Part shown: positions 38,540 through 50,439 of the stretch, piece after piece
Position numbering within the stretch: position 1 is the first letter of the stretch
Layout of the letters: every line of letters begins with the position of its first letter
Assembly: GCA_947652605.1 (NCBI GenBank)
Contig: OX393576.1
Coordinates: forward strand, 62,472,966-62,536,965
Direction: 5' to 3'
DNA: 64,000 nucleotides
DNA from: Elmis aenea
Lineage: Eukaryota; Arthropoda; Insecta; Coleoptera; Elmidae
Made by a program: the position numbers and the translations under genes
Notes under the pieces: model-generated
Seen by the model: the letters and a program-made list of their open reading frames with translations, nothing else
Told to the model about the DNA's origin: nothing
Databases searched by the model: none

Positions 38540-38935
38540 AAATCAAACTTAAGGACCAGAATCGCATAAATGGTGACGTCACTAGTGTTTACAAAATTTT
38601 TATTATAGCCCCAGCAATGGTTTCGTGTCAATAAATTTGAATTTGGAGTATCAGGATCACAGAAGTTAAAGGAGGTGCAAGCTAATCAGACTTAAGGACC
38701 AGAATCGCATAAATTGATGTGACGTCACTAGTGTTTACAAAATCTTTATTTTATGTAGCCCCAGCAACGGTTTCATTTCAATAAATTTGAATTTAGAGTA
38801 TCAGGATCACAGAAGTTAAAGGAGGCACAAGGTAATCGGACTTAAGGACCAGAATCGCATAAACTGATGTGACGTCACTAATGTTTACAAAATCTTTATT
38901 ATTTATAGCCCCAGCAATGGTTTCATTTCAATAAA
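38540..38935. repeat. Three ~140-bp tandem units with a TGACGTCA core
   Basis: GGACCAGAATCGCATAAA, GTGACGTCACTA and TAGCCCCAGCAA recur three times, with GTATCAGGATCACAGAAG between units. TGACGTCA is the CRE palindrome, but its presence here may be incidental. Confidence 0.75.
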
Positions 38936-39515
38936 TAAATAATACTGCAGTAGGTTATTTAAATAATATACTACAGTAGATTATTTAAATAATACACTAT
39001 AGTAGATTATTTAACTAATACACTGTAGTAGATTTTTTATATAATACACTGTAGATTATTTAAATAATACTGCAGTAGGTTATTTAAATAATACACTATA
39101 GTAGATTATTTAAATAATACACTGTAGTAGATTATTTATATAATACACTGTAGTAGATTATTTAAATAATACACTGTAGTAGATTATTTAAATAATACAC
39201 TATACTAGACTATTTATATAATACACTATAGTAGATTATTTAAATAATGCACTATAGTAGATTATTTATGTAATACACTATAGTAGATTATTTAAATAAT
39301 ACTACAGCAGGTTATTTAAATAATACAGTAAAGTAGATTATTTAAATAAAACTGCTGTAGGTTATTTAAATAATCTACTATAGTGCATTATTTAAATAAT
39401 CGAATGCAGTATTATTTAAATAATATATTATAGTGTATTATTTAAGTAGGTTATTTAATAATGTACTGCAGTATTATTTAAATAATTCACTACAGTAGAT
39501 AATTTAAATAATGCT
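38936..39515. repeat. ~26-bp minisatellite at the palindrome centre
   Basis: About 22 units of the form AATACACTATAGTAGATTATTTAA, with CTATAG, CTGTAG or CTGCAG cores. Near 39,375 the orientation flips: units before read ACACTATAGTAGATT, units after read CTACTATAGTGCATT. The TTTAAATAA joints are themselves palindromic. Confidence 0.85.
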
Positions 39516-39551
39516 AGCCTGGCAATGGTTTAATTGCAATATATATTTGAA

Positions 39552-42222
39552 TTTTCGATGGCGATTTTGTATCAGGAGTATCAGGATCACAGAGATTGAA
39601 GGAGGTTACAGCCTAATACAAATCTATGGTGGTAATGCAGTTCCCTGTAATTTTTCTAGTGTCCTGTAACTTTTTTAAATTTTGCATATGCAGCTGTGCA
39701 TAGCATTTATGAATTGAAGGTTGCCTATTTCTTTAGGTGTTTGTGTACGTTAAAATAAAAACACATTATTTGACAATGTTTTTAATATCCCAATAAATGT
39801 TATTATACACGTAATTAAATTACAACTTTTGAGCGACGCTACATATGAAAACATGCTTATAATTATGATAAAATTAAATATTACACTCAAACTTTATTTC
39901 TGACTGTTTAAGTAATCACTTTAATATTTTTATTACTACAATTAAAATATTGTCTGGAGACCTTTCACGTTGTTCAGGGATAACATTTATTACTTTTAAG
40001 AATGATTCAAACACAAGCTATCATTTTAACACACCTCAAAGCACTGTTGGAGTTTTTAAAAACTGTAAATACTTATAACTAGCTATTGAATGCAAATTTA
40101 ATCACAAACATAATATGGAATTTGTAAAAACTGTTAGCACTTATAACTAGCTATTCAATGCAAATTTAATCACAAACATGAATATTCCATTTTTAATACA
40201 ACAATTTCATTATAATATTAATAAGCCTTAACATAAGTAATGAAGTAACAATTTTTAAGCAATATTACAACTGAAAACTCGTTCATAATTATGACAGGAT
40301 TAAATATTATACACAAAATTCATTATTAACTGTTTTAATAATTAACACTTAACCAGCACTTTCAGTTTGATAAAAACTTTAACAATTACATTTTAACATT
40401 GTCTGAAGAACTTGTACATTGATGAGTGATAACATTTAAAACACAATAAAATTATTTATGCTCTTAAATACAAGTTTACACTGATTTATGTAAAACATTA
40501 GCAGCAATATTTAAATAGTAAATGTTATCATTTTTAATACATCTCTAAACACTGTTGGAAGTGTTAAAAATTATTAACACCTAATACCTAGACATTCAAT
40601 ATAAATTTATACAAAGGCATACATAAATTTCCTACTTTTAAAACAATAGTCGTATATATAGACAATAGTGGGATGCAGCTAGTACCCATTCGTTACCAAA
40701 AATTTTGAAATTGGACAAATGGTTAAAATAATGTTATGAAAATCAAAGAACAACTAGAAGATATAATAATTAATTGTAATTTGAAAGTATATTAAAAGCG
40801 TGTGGTTTAATTTCTAATTTTGCCTGGGGAGGGACAAGTGTAAACCGAATGTTAATTGTTTTTAATTCCACTACTGCTTATAAAGATGAGACATAAATAT
40901 TTTTATTACATAAAAACGAAAGGTTGCTTAAAATTTACATCAGTAATATCAAACTGATGACAAGTTTAGATTTGCTGTTGAATTTGTTACTGTCCAAGTT
41001 TTATAACTCATCTGTGTTAAAAATACGCTCTGAATATATGGCCTATAAACTTTGGAGCCTGTTATCGTATCTGTAATAACTCGTGCCCGATTTACAATGT
41101 TTAATTAAAGTAAAATGTACACATATCTAAAATTTCTGAAGGACAACAAATTCTTATATACAACAGCTACAATTTACAATCGAGTTAATAAGTCTAATAA
41201 TTTCGAACTGTAATGTAACTTTTGCAAGACTAGTATTGTATTTCATCTAATCTAAGCCACCTTCAATTTTAAATTCAAATCATGAAAAGTGAAAATCAAG
41301 TGTGTCTTGCAATCGATAAAATACAATCCAAATTGTAACTTAATATTAAATAGGAGAATGAGGGAAGTTTCGTACTTAATACGACATAATTTATAACAAA
41401 CCCTGCCTTAAAAGAATTGACTACAAACAAGAAAATGGATCGTTTATGTTGTGGGCTTCTATGGCCGAGGTCCTGTGGACTGACTTGATTTCCAGGTTGA
41501 AACGGTGTCGAAGATTCCTTAGCAGACACTTTGTTTGTTTTCATTTCTGATGTCTTCAATGTTGGTTCTCTTAAGGAAACTGGAGATCGTAATCTGGAAC
41601 TGAAAAAAAAATCAAACTAAAACACTCAGCATAAAATAATGTTAACAACTAAAAGCAAACCTCGTAAGCAGTCTTAAGTTCGTTGTACAGGCACAAAATC
41701 TAATTTTGTAATATATGTAACACATGGCATATTAAATACTTAATAAAATATTATTTTACAAGCAAATGCTTTCAAATTATTGGTTTTATTTCTCGAAGAA
41801 CTATTTTAAGAGAAAAAGCTTCTTTCATTCTGCATCAAGCAAAATTCTGGCCAATGACTGCGATATTCGTTAAAATGTTATACTTCATAATTACCTTCAT
41901 GATGCGATAATCATCTTCCATTTCTGCAACCATATTCAGCAGCGGATTAAGTATTTGGACGACCCTAGGCGTAATTCGATTTTGATACTGACGTCCTAGA
42001 AGTACACTTCTGCGGTAATCCAACACTGACTACAATACATAAAGATTTCTGAAAAGATGGTTGAAGAAAGATCATCAAAGAAACAAACACAAGTACATCT
42101 GAAAAAAAAGGATAATACCGCTATAATTAATTTTCATTTCAAGTTTAAAACAATACGCTTTTTCTTGGACCAGATGACACATGTAATTAACATTAATTCT
42201 GTGGTTAATAACATTATTGTGA
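39552..42222. repeat. Right arm of the imperfect palindrome
   Basis: Inverted partner of 34975-38523. Homology stops abruptly near 42,222, in ACATTATTGTGAG, with no TIR, target duplication or transposase evident at either outer boundary. Confidence 0.85.
41519..42029 (-). CDS. Candidate exons of an unassigned minus-strand gene
   Basis: On the minus strand an exon at 42029-41895 follows an AG and ends ATGAAG|GTAATT. It is exactly 45 codons in phase 0 and reads SVLDYRRSVLLGRQYQNR, then VVQILNPLLNMVAEMEDDYR. The next acceptor (TTCAG or TTCCAG; exon from 41599 or 41593) continues in phase 0 as ITISSFLKRTNIEDIRNENK and stops at 41519-41521. In another frame the same DNA is open for more than 95 codons (through SPQDLGHRSPQHKR), so the true frame is unsure. 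The corresponding first exon in the left arm is frameshifted, which makes this copy the better candidate. I do not recognise the protein. Confidence 0.35.
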
Positions 42223-43400
42223 GTTTAAATCTAATGGTGTAACTTGTCAATTAATCAATGGAAATATTTATTATCTACAACAAAATTACATATGTTTTTG
42301 AATCCAAAATTTCACTGATTTTTGTACAACATTAATAAAAAATATTTTTACACAACTATTACGTTGTTGAAATGTTTAAAATTGATACCACTTAATAACC
42401 AGCCATTTAGTGTAAATTAAATCATAAGCATACATTTCATATTTTTAAAACAACTGTAACAATAATTAGATACAGTTTAGGTTGATTATTACAATTATTT
42501 ATATTCGGCAATAGGTCTTGATGTTGTCTGGTAAACTTTTATAGAAATTAGTGGAAACACTTTTATTTACAACAACATTACTGTTATTTTATTCAAGTTT
42601 CCACAAATATATGTAATACACTAATAAATAATATTTTGATCGCAATTATTACGATTTTAATTATGCTGTTAAAGTGTTTTAAGCAGACAACACTTGATAA
42701 GCACCTTTTAGTGTAATTTTAATCACAAGCATGCATTTTCTTCTTTTAAAACAATAATAACAGTAATTAGATACACCTTAGGTTGATTATCACAAAATTT
42801 TCCAAATTCAACTATAGATGTTAATGTTGCCTAGCAAACAATTACATAACTAATTGGAAACACTTACCTAATATTCACAACAATATTACATATGCTTGTA
42901 GTTCTAAATTCACACAAATTTGGATAATGCACTAATTACTAATATGTAAAACACAATTATTACAATTTTTATTATGCCGTTCAAGTGTTTAAATATGACA
43001 ACACTTATTAACTACCTGGCAGTGTAAATTTAATCAAAAATATCAATTCTAAAATTTGAAATTAATAATTAAGAACAATATCCAACTATTGACTAGAACT
43101 AGAGAACTATTTCATTAATAAGTGAAAACATTAACAAGTGAAAACTTTTGTTACATTCAACTTTACACTGATTTATGCAAAACACTAATAAACAATATTT
43201 TAAACACAAACATTATCATTTTTACAAAGGCCAATACACTGTAAATGTGTTTTAAATTGTTAACATTAAAAGCAAGTATAAATGTTCTATTTTGCATAAA
43301 ATAATTACAAAATAGAAAGAAATTAGTTACTAGACAGTATAAATTAATACAAATATCTTTAAGTGTAATTTATCTTTGTTGTTTATATTTTTGCTACTGT
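42223..43400. repeat. Degenerate ~300-bp repeats, no gene
   Basis: Blocks such as ATCATAAGCATACATTT / ATCACAAGCATGCATTT and TTAGATACA(G/C)(T/C)TTAGGTTGATTA recur about every 300 bp (around 42,420 and 42,720), with weaker relatives to about 43,250. They share motifs with the palindrome arms. Confidence 0.5.
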
Positions 43401-43519
43401 ACATACCACACTAACATATTTGCAACTGAAAATATAGGATACTTCCAGTTTTATTATATAAATTATAAAGCATTAAACAATTAAAATAAAAAACAAAGGT
43501 AAGTTGCTCTTCAAAACAA

Positions 43520-43690
43520 GTAACTTTCGTCTCATTAATTTTTAATTTATCCTTAAAATTTAACACATCATTGGTAACTCTTTTATTAAATTTATGTTTT
43601 TGTCCCTCTTTTCTTTGAGTTTCTTCTACTGAAACGCCTACTTCGTCTTCTCTTTTTTTTCTCTTATCTTTAGGTCTCATCCATAAGTCC
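43520..43690 (-). other. Lys/Glu-rich open frame, exon candidate
   Basis: The minus strand reads DLWMRPKDKRKKREDEVGVS and continues charged for about 55 codons, after an AG (GTGGACTAG) that could be an acceptor. It is unlike the surrounding AT-rich noncoding DNA and on the same strand as the candidate exons at 41.5-42.0 kb. No family is recognised. Confidence 0.3.
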
Positions 43691-43757
43691 ACTAGTCCAC
43701 ACTATGATTGTGCAGTTTGAGTAAGTCTGTAAACTGGAATTAAAATTAACATTAACA

Positions 43758-43945
43758 TTGAAACAAAAAAGCACAAATAAAAAAATACGAAACTACGGAT
43801 TTTATAAAACATTTATTAATAAAAATGGGAAACCTACTTTTTTAAGAGCACAACCAGAGTCAATCAAAGGTTTGATTTGTTTTCCTGGTAAAAGACATGC
43901 ATTTGGTGAACAACTTCTTGGGCGACTCCTTGGGCTTGATAAGAT
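43758..43945 (+). pseudogene. Cytochrome P450-like haem-loop exon fragment lacking the Cys ligand
   Basis: The frame reads TFINKNGKPTFLRAQPESIK and then CFPGKRHAFGEQLLGRLLG, ending at a possible donor (AAGAT|GTAAGT). The second part aligns with the P450 haem-binding loop FxxGxRxCxGExLxR, and the first with the preceding segment usually read as F(I/L)xxxGK. The invariant haem-ligating Cys is Ala here. No other P450 exon was found nearby, so this looks like an isolated, inactivated exon. The family assignment rests on about 25 residues. Confidence 0.45.
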
Positions 43946-44049
43946 GTAAGTTAAATCTGCCTTTTCTTTCAAAAGTTTTATTAAGAAAACAATTTCAAGC
44001 TGCAGCACAAATAAACAAAATTGGATTAGCTATATTACTTTATTTGCAA

Positions 44050-44960
44050 GTTAAATAATAATAATTAGTCCTCAAATAAATTAAGATTTTGACATTATCA
44101 TGAAAAATGATCTTTGCACTTTTTTCCACAAAAAAAATCGATTTTCTTAAAATGAAAGCAAATGGCCAAATTAAGGATTACTACCCTTAGGTACGATTTT
44201 TAATTTTTCGTGGAAAATGGGAAAAGTGCACCTTTTTCGACTAAAAAAATCGATTTTCTTGAAACTAAAGCACATGGCTTTAAATTTCTTACACACGTTA
44301 TTTATGGCAAAATTAGGGAAAATTAGCCCTTAAATGCGATTTTTAATTTTTCGTGAAAAATAAGAAAAGTGCAAAAGCTATACGTATAAGTCACTCCTTC
44401 GACCAAAAAATCGATTTTCTTTAAAACTTAAGCAAATGCCTTGAAAATAAATGTTATCTATGGCTAAATTAAGGATTATCAACCCTTAAATACAATTTTA
44501 ATTCTTTCGTGAAAAAAGGAAAAAGCGCAAAGGCTATATTTTAGATTTCTTGTACACGTAACAGCGTGATTATTATGTCCAAGATAAATCTTTCTTATTA
44601 ATGAAGCAATACTGGCGCTAAAATAGTATGCTGTGCTTAAGGAACTATAACAAATAAAAATGTATAGTTAAACAAAGCACTAAAGATTGTTTTTATTTAT
44701 TTATTCGAATGAATAATTTACATTAGTACTTAAATTTATATAAATAATCTACATTAAATTGTTCTTTATATATTAATTACTAAACAACACAATATAATAA
44801 AGATAAATATTATATTCGTATTTATTCTGCCAAATTTAAAATTCTACAAAAAATATTTCTATATTTGTTACTTTAATCAATAGAATTATCAACACCACAG
44901 AATCACAATTTACATAAGCAATAATTCAAAAGATGGAAAGCTAAAAAGTTAACAAACATG
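44050..44960. repeat. Right copy of the dispersed duplication (B then A modules)
   Basis: Four to five units with AAAAAATCGATTTTCTT and ACACGTTATTTATGGC-like blocks (44,050-44,560) are followed by the A module (about 44,590-44,960). Both match 31.9-33.0 kb in direct orientation but in the opposite order. Confidence 0.65.
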
Positions 44961-45027
44961 AATATTATAGAGCGCTGATTATCAGAGGTTGTATTATTCG
45001 TAAGGCTGCTAAATTATTTGTTTTATG

Positions 45028-45760
45028 CAGGGTGTTTCTTAAATATTGCGGGAGGTGATTCCTTATCCAAAATTAAGGGGAGTCTTTCATATAAAATTTT
45101 CTCCTTAGGTATTTATTTTATTTCTCAAATTTGGATAAATGTAGGAGAATGATATTCGGTAGATGTTTTATATTTATTAAAAGGTTTCCCACAGTAATAT
45201 TTATAATCATGTCCCACACTCACAGGGGGCTGAGATGTGCGACCCCTGGTGGTTTTTATAACAGAACTTTTCATTGGGTTAAAATTTTGCAATTTAAAAA
45301 TTTGTTTTTTGAAAGCTTAATTTACTTAGAAACTGTTTTTACTCTTTAGTTTTTTCGAAAAGCCTACAGTTCTTGAGTAAAAAATAAAATAAGTAAGCAT
45401 GCGCCATTAAATATTCCAAAATAAAACGATTCATTTTGTTGGTTGCCATAGTTTGTTTATGTTCATATTGGGTAGAATTGACGAGCGTTGGCGAGTTGTC
45501 GCCGCGTAAACGTCAAAATGAATTACACCCGTCGATTTTACCACATACGAACATAAACAAACCATGGTAACTACCACAGAGAATTGTTTTATATTGGAAT
45601 ATTTTATGGTTCATGTTTACTCATTTTATTTTTTACCCAAAAACGGTGGGTTTTACGAGAAAAAATAAAGTATTAAAAAAGTTTTTAAACAAAGCAGACT
45701 TTCAAAAATTAGTTTTTTAGTTGCAAAATTTCAATCCACCAATATTTTAGAAATACCCTG
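45028..45760. mobile_element. Palindromic CAGGGTG element, 733 bp
   Basis: The ends CAGGGTGTTTCTTAAATATT and the complement of CAGGGTATTTCTAAAATATT pair. The inner parts also pair imperfectly around about 45,515 (ACATAAACAAACCATGG against the complement of CCATAGTTTGTTTATGT). There is no ORF. Confidence 0.7.
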
Positions 45761-45762
45761 TA

Positions 45763-46946
45763 CAGGGTGGTCTATTTTCGATGCCCATACAGGGTATCTC
45801 GGTTATTATCAGAGATAGAAAAAAACTAAATACATAAACTCGATTTATTTTTTCGAGAGAAATTTATTGCCGTAAACAGATTTTTGATATCTTTTTTAAT
45901 TTTCGAAATATAGCCAAAAACCGATTTTTGGCACTTTTCAAAAATGTTAAATATCTCGTTTAAACGAGAAGATAGAAAAAAACTTTTAAGACATTTTTCG
46001 CATGATTTTTTGTGCTTAATAAAATAGCGATGTTCAATTGTTTTTTACTTATATCAATGCCGATATATTACACCTAACTTTCTTATTTTAAATGGCAACC
46101 ATAACGAAATTATATATTTTTGAAAAACGCAAAAAATAAGCTTTCGATTCATGTCAAAGCCAACTATGGTTGTCATTTAAAATAAGAAAGTTAGGTGTAA
46201 TATATCAATATTTGTATGAGTAAAAAAAAATTGAACATCGCCATCTTATTAAGGACAAAAAACCATGCAAAAAATGTCTTTAAAGTTTTTCTCTATCTTT
46301 TCGTTTAAGCGAGATATTTAACATTTTTGATGTCTTTTTTGATACTCGAAATTAAGCCAACACCATATTTGGCTCTTTTCAAAAATGTTAAATATCTCGT
46401 TTAAACGAGAAGATAGAAAAAAACTTTAAAGACATTTTTTGCATGGTTTTTTGTCCTTAATAAGATGGCGATGTTCAATTTTTTTTTACTTATACAAATA
46501 TTGATATATCACACCTAACTTTCTTATTTTAAATGGCAACCATAGTTGGCTTTGACATGAATTGAAAGCTTATTTTTTGCGCTTTTCAAAAATATATAAT
46601 TTGCCTATGGTTGCCATTTAAAATAAGAAAGTTAGGTGTAATATATCGGCATTAATATGAGTAAAAAACAATTGAACATCGCTATCTTATTAAGCACAAA
46701 AAATCATGCGAAAAATGTCTTAAAAGTTTTTTTCTATCTTCTCGTTTAAACGAGATATTTAACATTTTCGAAAAGTGCCAAAAATCGGTTTTTGGCTATA
46801 TTTCGAAAATTAAAAAAGATATTAAAAATCTGTTTACGGCAATAAATTTCTCTCGAAAAAATAAATCGAGTTTATGTATTTACTTTTTTTCTATGTCTGA
46901 TAATAACCGAGATACCCTGTATGGGCATCGAAAATAGACCACACTG
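45763..46946. mobile_element. Near-perfect 1.18-kb palindromic CAGGGTGG element
   Basis: The arms (45763 to about 46,350, and about 46,360-46946) are inverted copies; ends are CAGGGTGGTCTATTTTCGAT and its complement, flanked by TA. The AATATCTCGTTTAAACGAG block occurs four times in alternating orientation, so each arm is itself partly palindromic. It abuts the previous element with only TA between them. Confidence 0.85.
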
Positions 46947-49050
46947 TACATTAGAAATGTACCGATTATTCGTTAATCGGTTTTCTCACTGTTACTTTAA
47001 TTTTTAGAGTGCGACTGTTAAATAACTATATTTATTATTTAAGAAAATACAAGAAGTTCAATTAAAACGTTTGTAAAGAAACGCATAGTTTTTGAACAAC
47101 TGCAAATTTAAAAAAAAAAATGTACAAATTGAAACAGCTCCATTTTTAGTTGTCTACATCCGAATTACGCCATTAACCATGGATAATCGGTGCTTTACGA
47201 TAATCAATAGTAAAAAGTATGATTGAAAATAGTTTATGGTGTACTAAAACATCCTGCGTTTTTGATGAAAAAAGTGAATCTCAAATATGGCCATGTGAAT
47301 ATATTTATAAATAACGTGAAATACTATCTATAAAAAATATACAGATAAATAATGAAGCAACTTCGTTGGAATTCAATCTCATTTCATTTAAATACTCAGG
47401 GACTTTTGGGATAGTATTTGCCAGATTTACAGAACTGTGATTACAAATCGACAATCTTATTCACGTGAAAACCTTTTTTAGAGTCTTATACTTCTGCAAC
47501 AGCCTTACCCTTGGGCACGGACCTGCATTCAACGAAATAAAAAAATAAAAGTTTATTCGAAATGAAACATAGGTAGGTAATAAGCTTTCAGTACATTCAA
47601 CAACAACGTTATTACATTAAGGGAACGTCGCGAATTCGTACATTTTTACAACTATTTGGTTCCACAGTGAAACTTTCGTCTTTTAAAATAATCACTTTTT
47701 CGTAGATATGCATTCGAACTGATTTTTTATGCAACAAATAAATTTCTGCCAATACATATAGTACTTACAAGGCAATTATTATTGTATGTTTTAATCAGAT
47801 ATAGGGAATAAGTCAATATTCGTCTTATAGGCAGAGTTCATATAAGAAAAATTAAAATGACAGTGTAATCATATGGCTTAATAAAATCACATGTTTACAT
47901 TAATCAATAGCCATACAACACTTTTCTAAACTCATTATTTTTTATATTACTTTTTTTCTTAATATAATGTTAATGAAAAAGTAAATTACATTGAGTAAAA
48001 AAACATTTAATTTCTTGTAATATCATGCAGATTAGAGATGTAACATTTTGATCCAATAAACTTTACAATGTTTTCACAAACAATCTGCAACAACATTATT
48101 ATTGTGAATACATTAATTATGTTATCCTAATTATAAATATTACATAATTATCTAATTCGCTAGGGCAGTTTTCGAAAGTGAACTATTAGCAATTATTTTG
48201 ATTAAGCAGTGACAGTAAGCTTCAACATCAAATATTAATTTTTCAATAATTTTGGGGATCCAGTAATATTTTCTAAATCTTTGATAAAATCGTGTTAAAA
48301 CAATAACGCTATTGTGGTCAATATTCTCTAATAAATTCGCTTATAATTACTTTACACACGCATACTTTAAAATATCATATTAAATTTTTTTAAATAAGTT
48401 TGTACACGTTATTATAGTTATATTAATATGATAAAACTTGCAAAAATATGTTTAGTATTCAACATTTTTTATTTATTAAAAAGAATATCTTTAAAATTTT
48501 ATTTGTATAGAATTTTCTAAATATAGAACATTCATATATTTATAACAATTATCAAAAATGATTACAGTATACGATATTTTCCGTTACTAATCTAGTCGAC
48601 AGGCAAATGCAGCAAAAAAAGTTAATTCAAATTATTTAACTTCTACGCTTTAAGTATCTAGACAAAACTATTAACAATAACAAAGTTACTCGCTATTTTT
48701 TCTTAATCGTTACAATTAAGAATACAATTTAAACACACGTAACAGTTATTTTTTATAATTACATTTCTACTTCTGCCATTTAGGATCTGCAAAACTATGT
48801 CAACATTTAATTTGTGGTACCGCTAATAAAGCCAGGTCCACCAACAAGCTAAACAACAGTTTTAATTTTACACCTCGATAATTACAACTATTACATATTA
48901 TTTCGGAACAATTACATCATCTCTCAAGATTACACCCGATAACAAGTGTTTAGACAATTCCGAATAAATCGGATTAAATCCGTATCTTTTTTTTTTTTTG
49001 ATACGGTAAAAAATGCAACCAAACCACTGCGTGGCATCCATTTCCAGGAT
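46947..49050. other. Probable 3' flank of the GPCR gene, no other gene
   Basis: AT-rich DNA without recognised features. Since the GPCR is on the minus strand, its 3' UTR must lie in the upper part of this interval. No single poly(A) signal is convincing. Confidence 0.45.
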
Positions 49051-49813
49051 TTAAACGCCGGTGTTGTTATATATGTAAGCAACTGCATTGTCCTGCACTG
49101 GAGGAATACGGCGAGTGGAAGAATTGTTATTGTAGAAATGCGAAGATTTGCGCATACTAGTTGAGGATGACATCATAGCTACTGTTTCATAATATCTCAA
49201 CCGTCCACAACAGCGCCGACTTTTGATAATAGCAACAAAACCTCGTCTAAATTTCTTATTAAAGTACGCGTATAAAATCGGGTTAATACAAGAATTAGAA
49301 GCTCCAAGCCATTGGGCAATGGGAGTAGCAACAGGCAAAATATCTTCTTCCCATGATTCGATTTCCCCTCCCAATTTTATTCTCGCGAAAATAACGTAAA
49401 GAGGCAACCAAGATAAGACAAAAAGTATAACTACAACAACTAACATTTTAACAACTTTAACTTTTGACTTCTGTTGCATGCGCTCCATTTGGGCGTCCTT
49501 GGTATCGGTTGGAATATTACGCCTCCAAACTTTAATCCAAATGAGGACATAGCACAGAGTAATTAAAATCATAGGTAAAATGTAACAGAAAACCATATTA
49601 GCAATTAAAAAATACAGTGCGCCGTTCATAGATTCTGGCCACACTTCGATACATATCTGAACATCAGGGGCATCATTGAATATTGGTACTAAATCGAAAA
49701 ACACAGCCCAAGGAATTGTCGTTGTGAGAGCTATAAACCAAATGAAGAGGATCATTATTCGAGCACGCTTCTTCGTTATCTGACATTTCAAAGGCCACCA
49801 AATGGCAAGGAAT
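49051..49813 (-). CDS. Neuropeptide GPCR (rhodopsin class), 3' coding exon; trissin- or SIFamide-receptor-like
   Basis: The exon begins at 49813 after TTTTGCAG, in phase 1, with [18 protein letters not shown], the intracellular end of TM3 and loop 2. It then covers TM4, an extracellular loop with the conserved Cys (QICIEVWPE), TM5 and a long basic loop 3 ([19 protein letters not shown]). TM6 has SWLP in place of the usual CWxP, TM7 has NPILY, and a cytoplasmic tail follows ([12 protein letters not shown], Ser-rich, ending YIYNNTGV). This is about the last 253 residues of a ~430-aa receptor. The residue at 49791 sometimes read as a start is a TTG Leu inside the loop, so the exon has no own start. 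TM1-TM3 exons should lie at higher coordinates; I could not find them in the window. It would be a plasma-membrane peptide receptor. Choosing between trissin and SIFamide types needs an alignment. Confidence 0.88.
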
Positions 49814-50439
49814 CTGCAAAAGGAAATAAGAATTAGATCACTTGTAAAAAACCCAGTTGCGATAAAATAGTTTCATTTTCATTTTGCATATCGAGAAACG
49901 TTAGTAGGTCATTAGTTCACCACGAAATGCACTAACTTATAGATCAATCTACCAACCCTAATGTGTTACATTTTTATAGATCCGCTTTTATTGCGATAAT
50001 AAATAAAAGAAAAAGTGTCGCCATAACTTCAAAACTATGATGAAAGATTCATTTCATTAGGTTACAGACTTTATTAAGGATTATACCATCCTTGACCCAG
50101 AACTGTAATATTTAATTACTGTCTTCTAACTTTTTTGTTAAGAAATGATATTGATACTTAAGAGATAAGATTGTAACTAATAACGCTAATATGAAATTCC
50201 TAGACATTCCATGTCTATATTTCCCTTGAAAAACTTGTAAAACAGATATTCCGTCTTAATTCAAACGATTAAAATAGTGTATTGTTAGTGAAAATATATG
50301 GACATGCAAAAAGATTTTCTTAAACAAAACAGAAGTAATTTTGAGATTAATGAAATACTGTGCGTCATAGAAATAACGCTTTGGTACATAGTTTCATAAA
50401 TATACAAAGTACCGGTGGCAAAAATTGTTTAATAAACTG

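Noticed and set aside
36991..39515. Regularly spaced repeats resembling a CRISPR array
   Set aside because: The sequence is eukaryotic, units are contiguous tandem repeats without unique spacers, and no cas genes exist.
49791..49791. Apparent start of the GPCR protein
   Set aside because: The codon is TTG (Leu) in the WWPLKC segment; the exon continues upstream to a splice acceptor at 49814.
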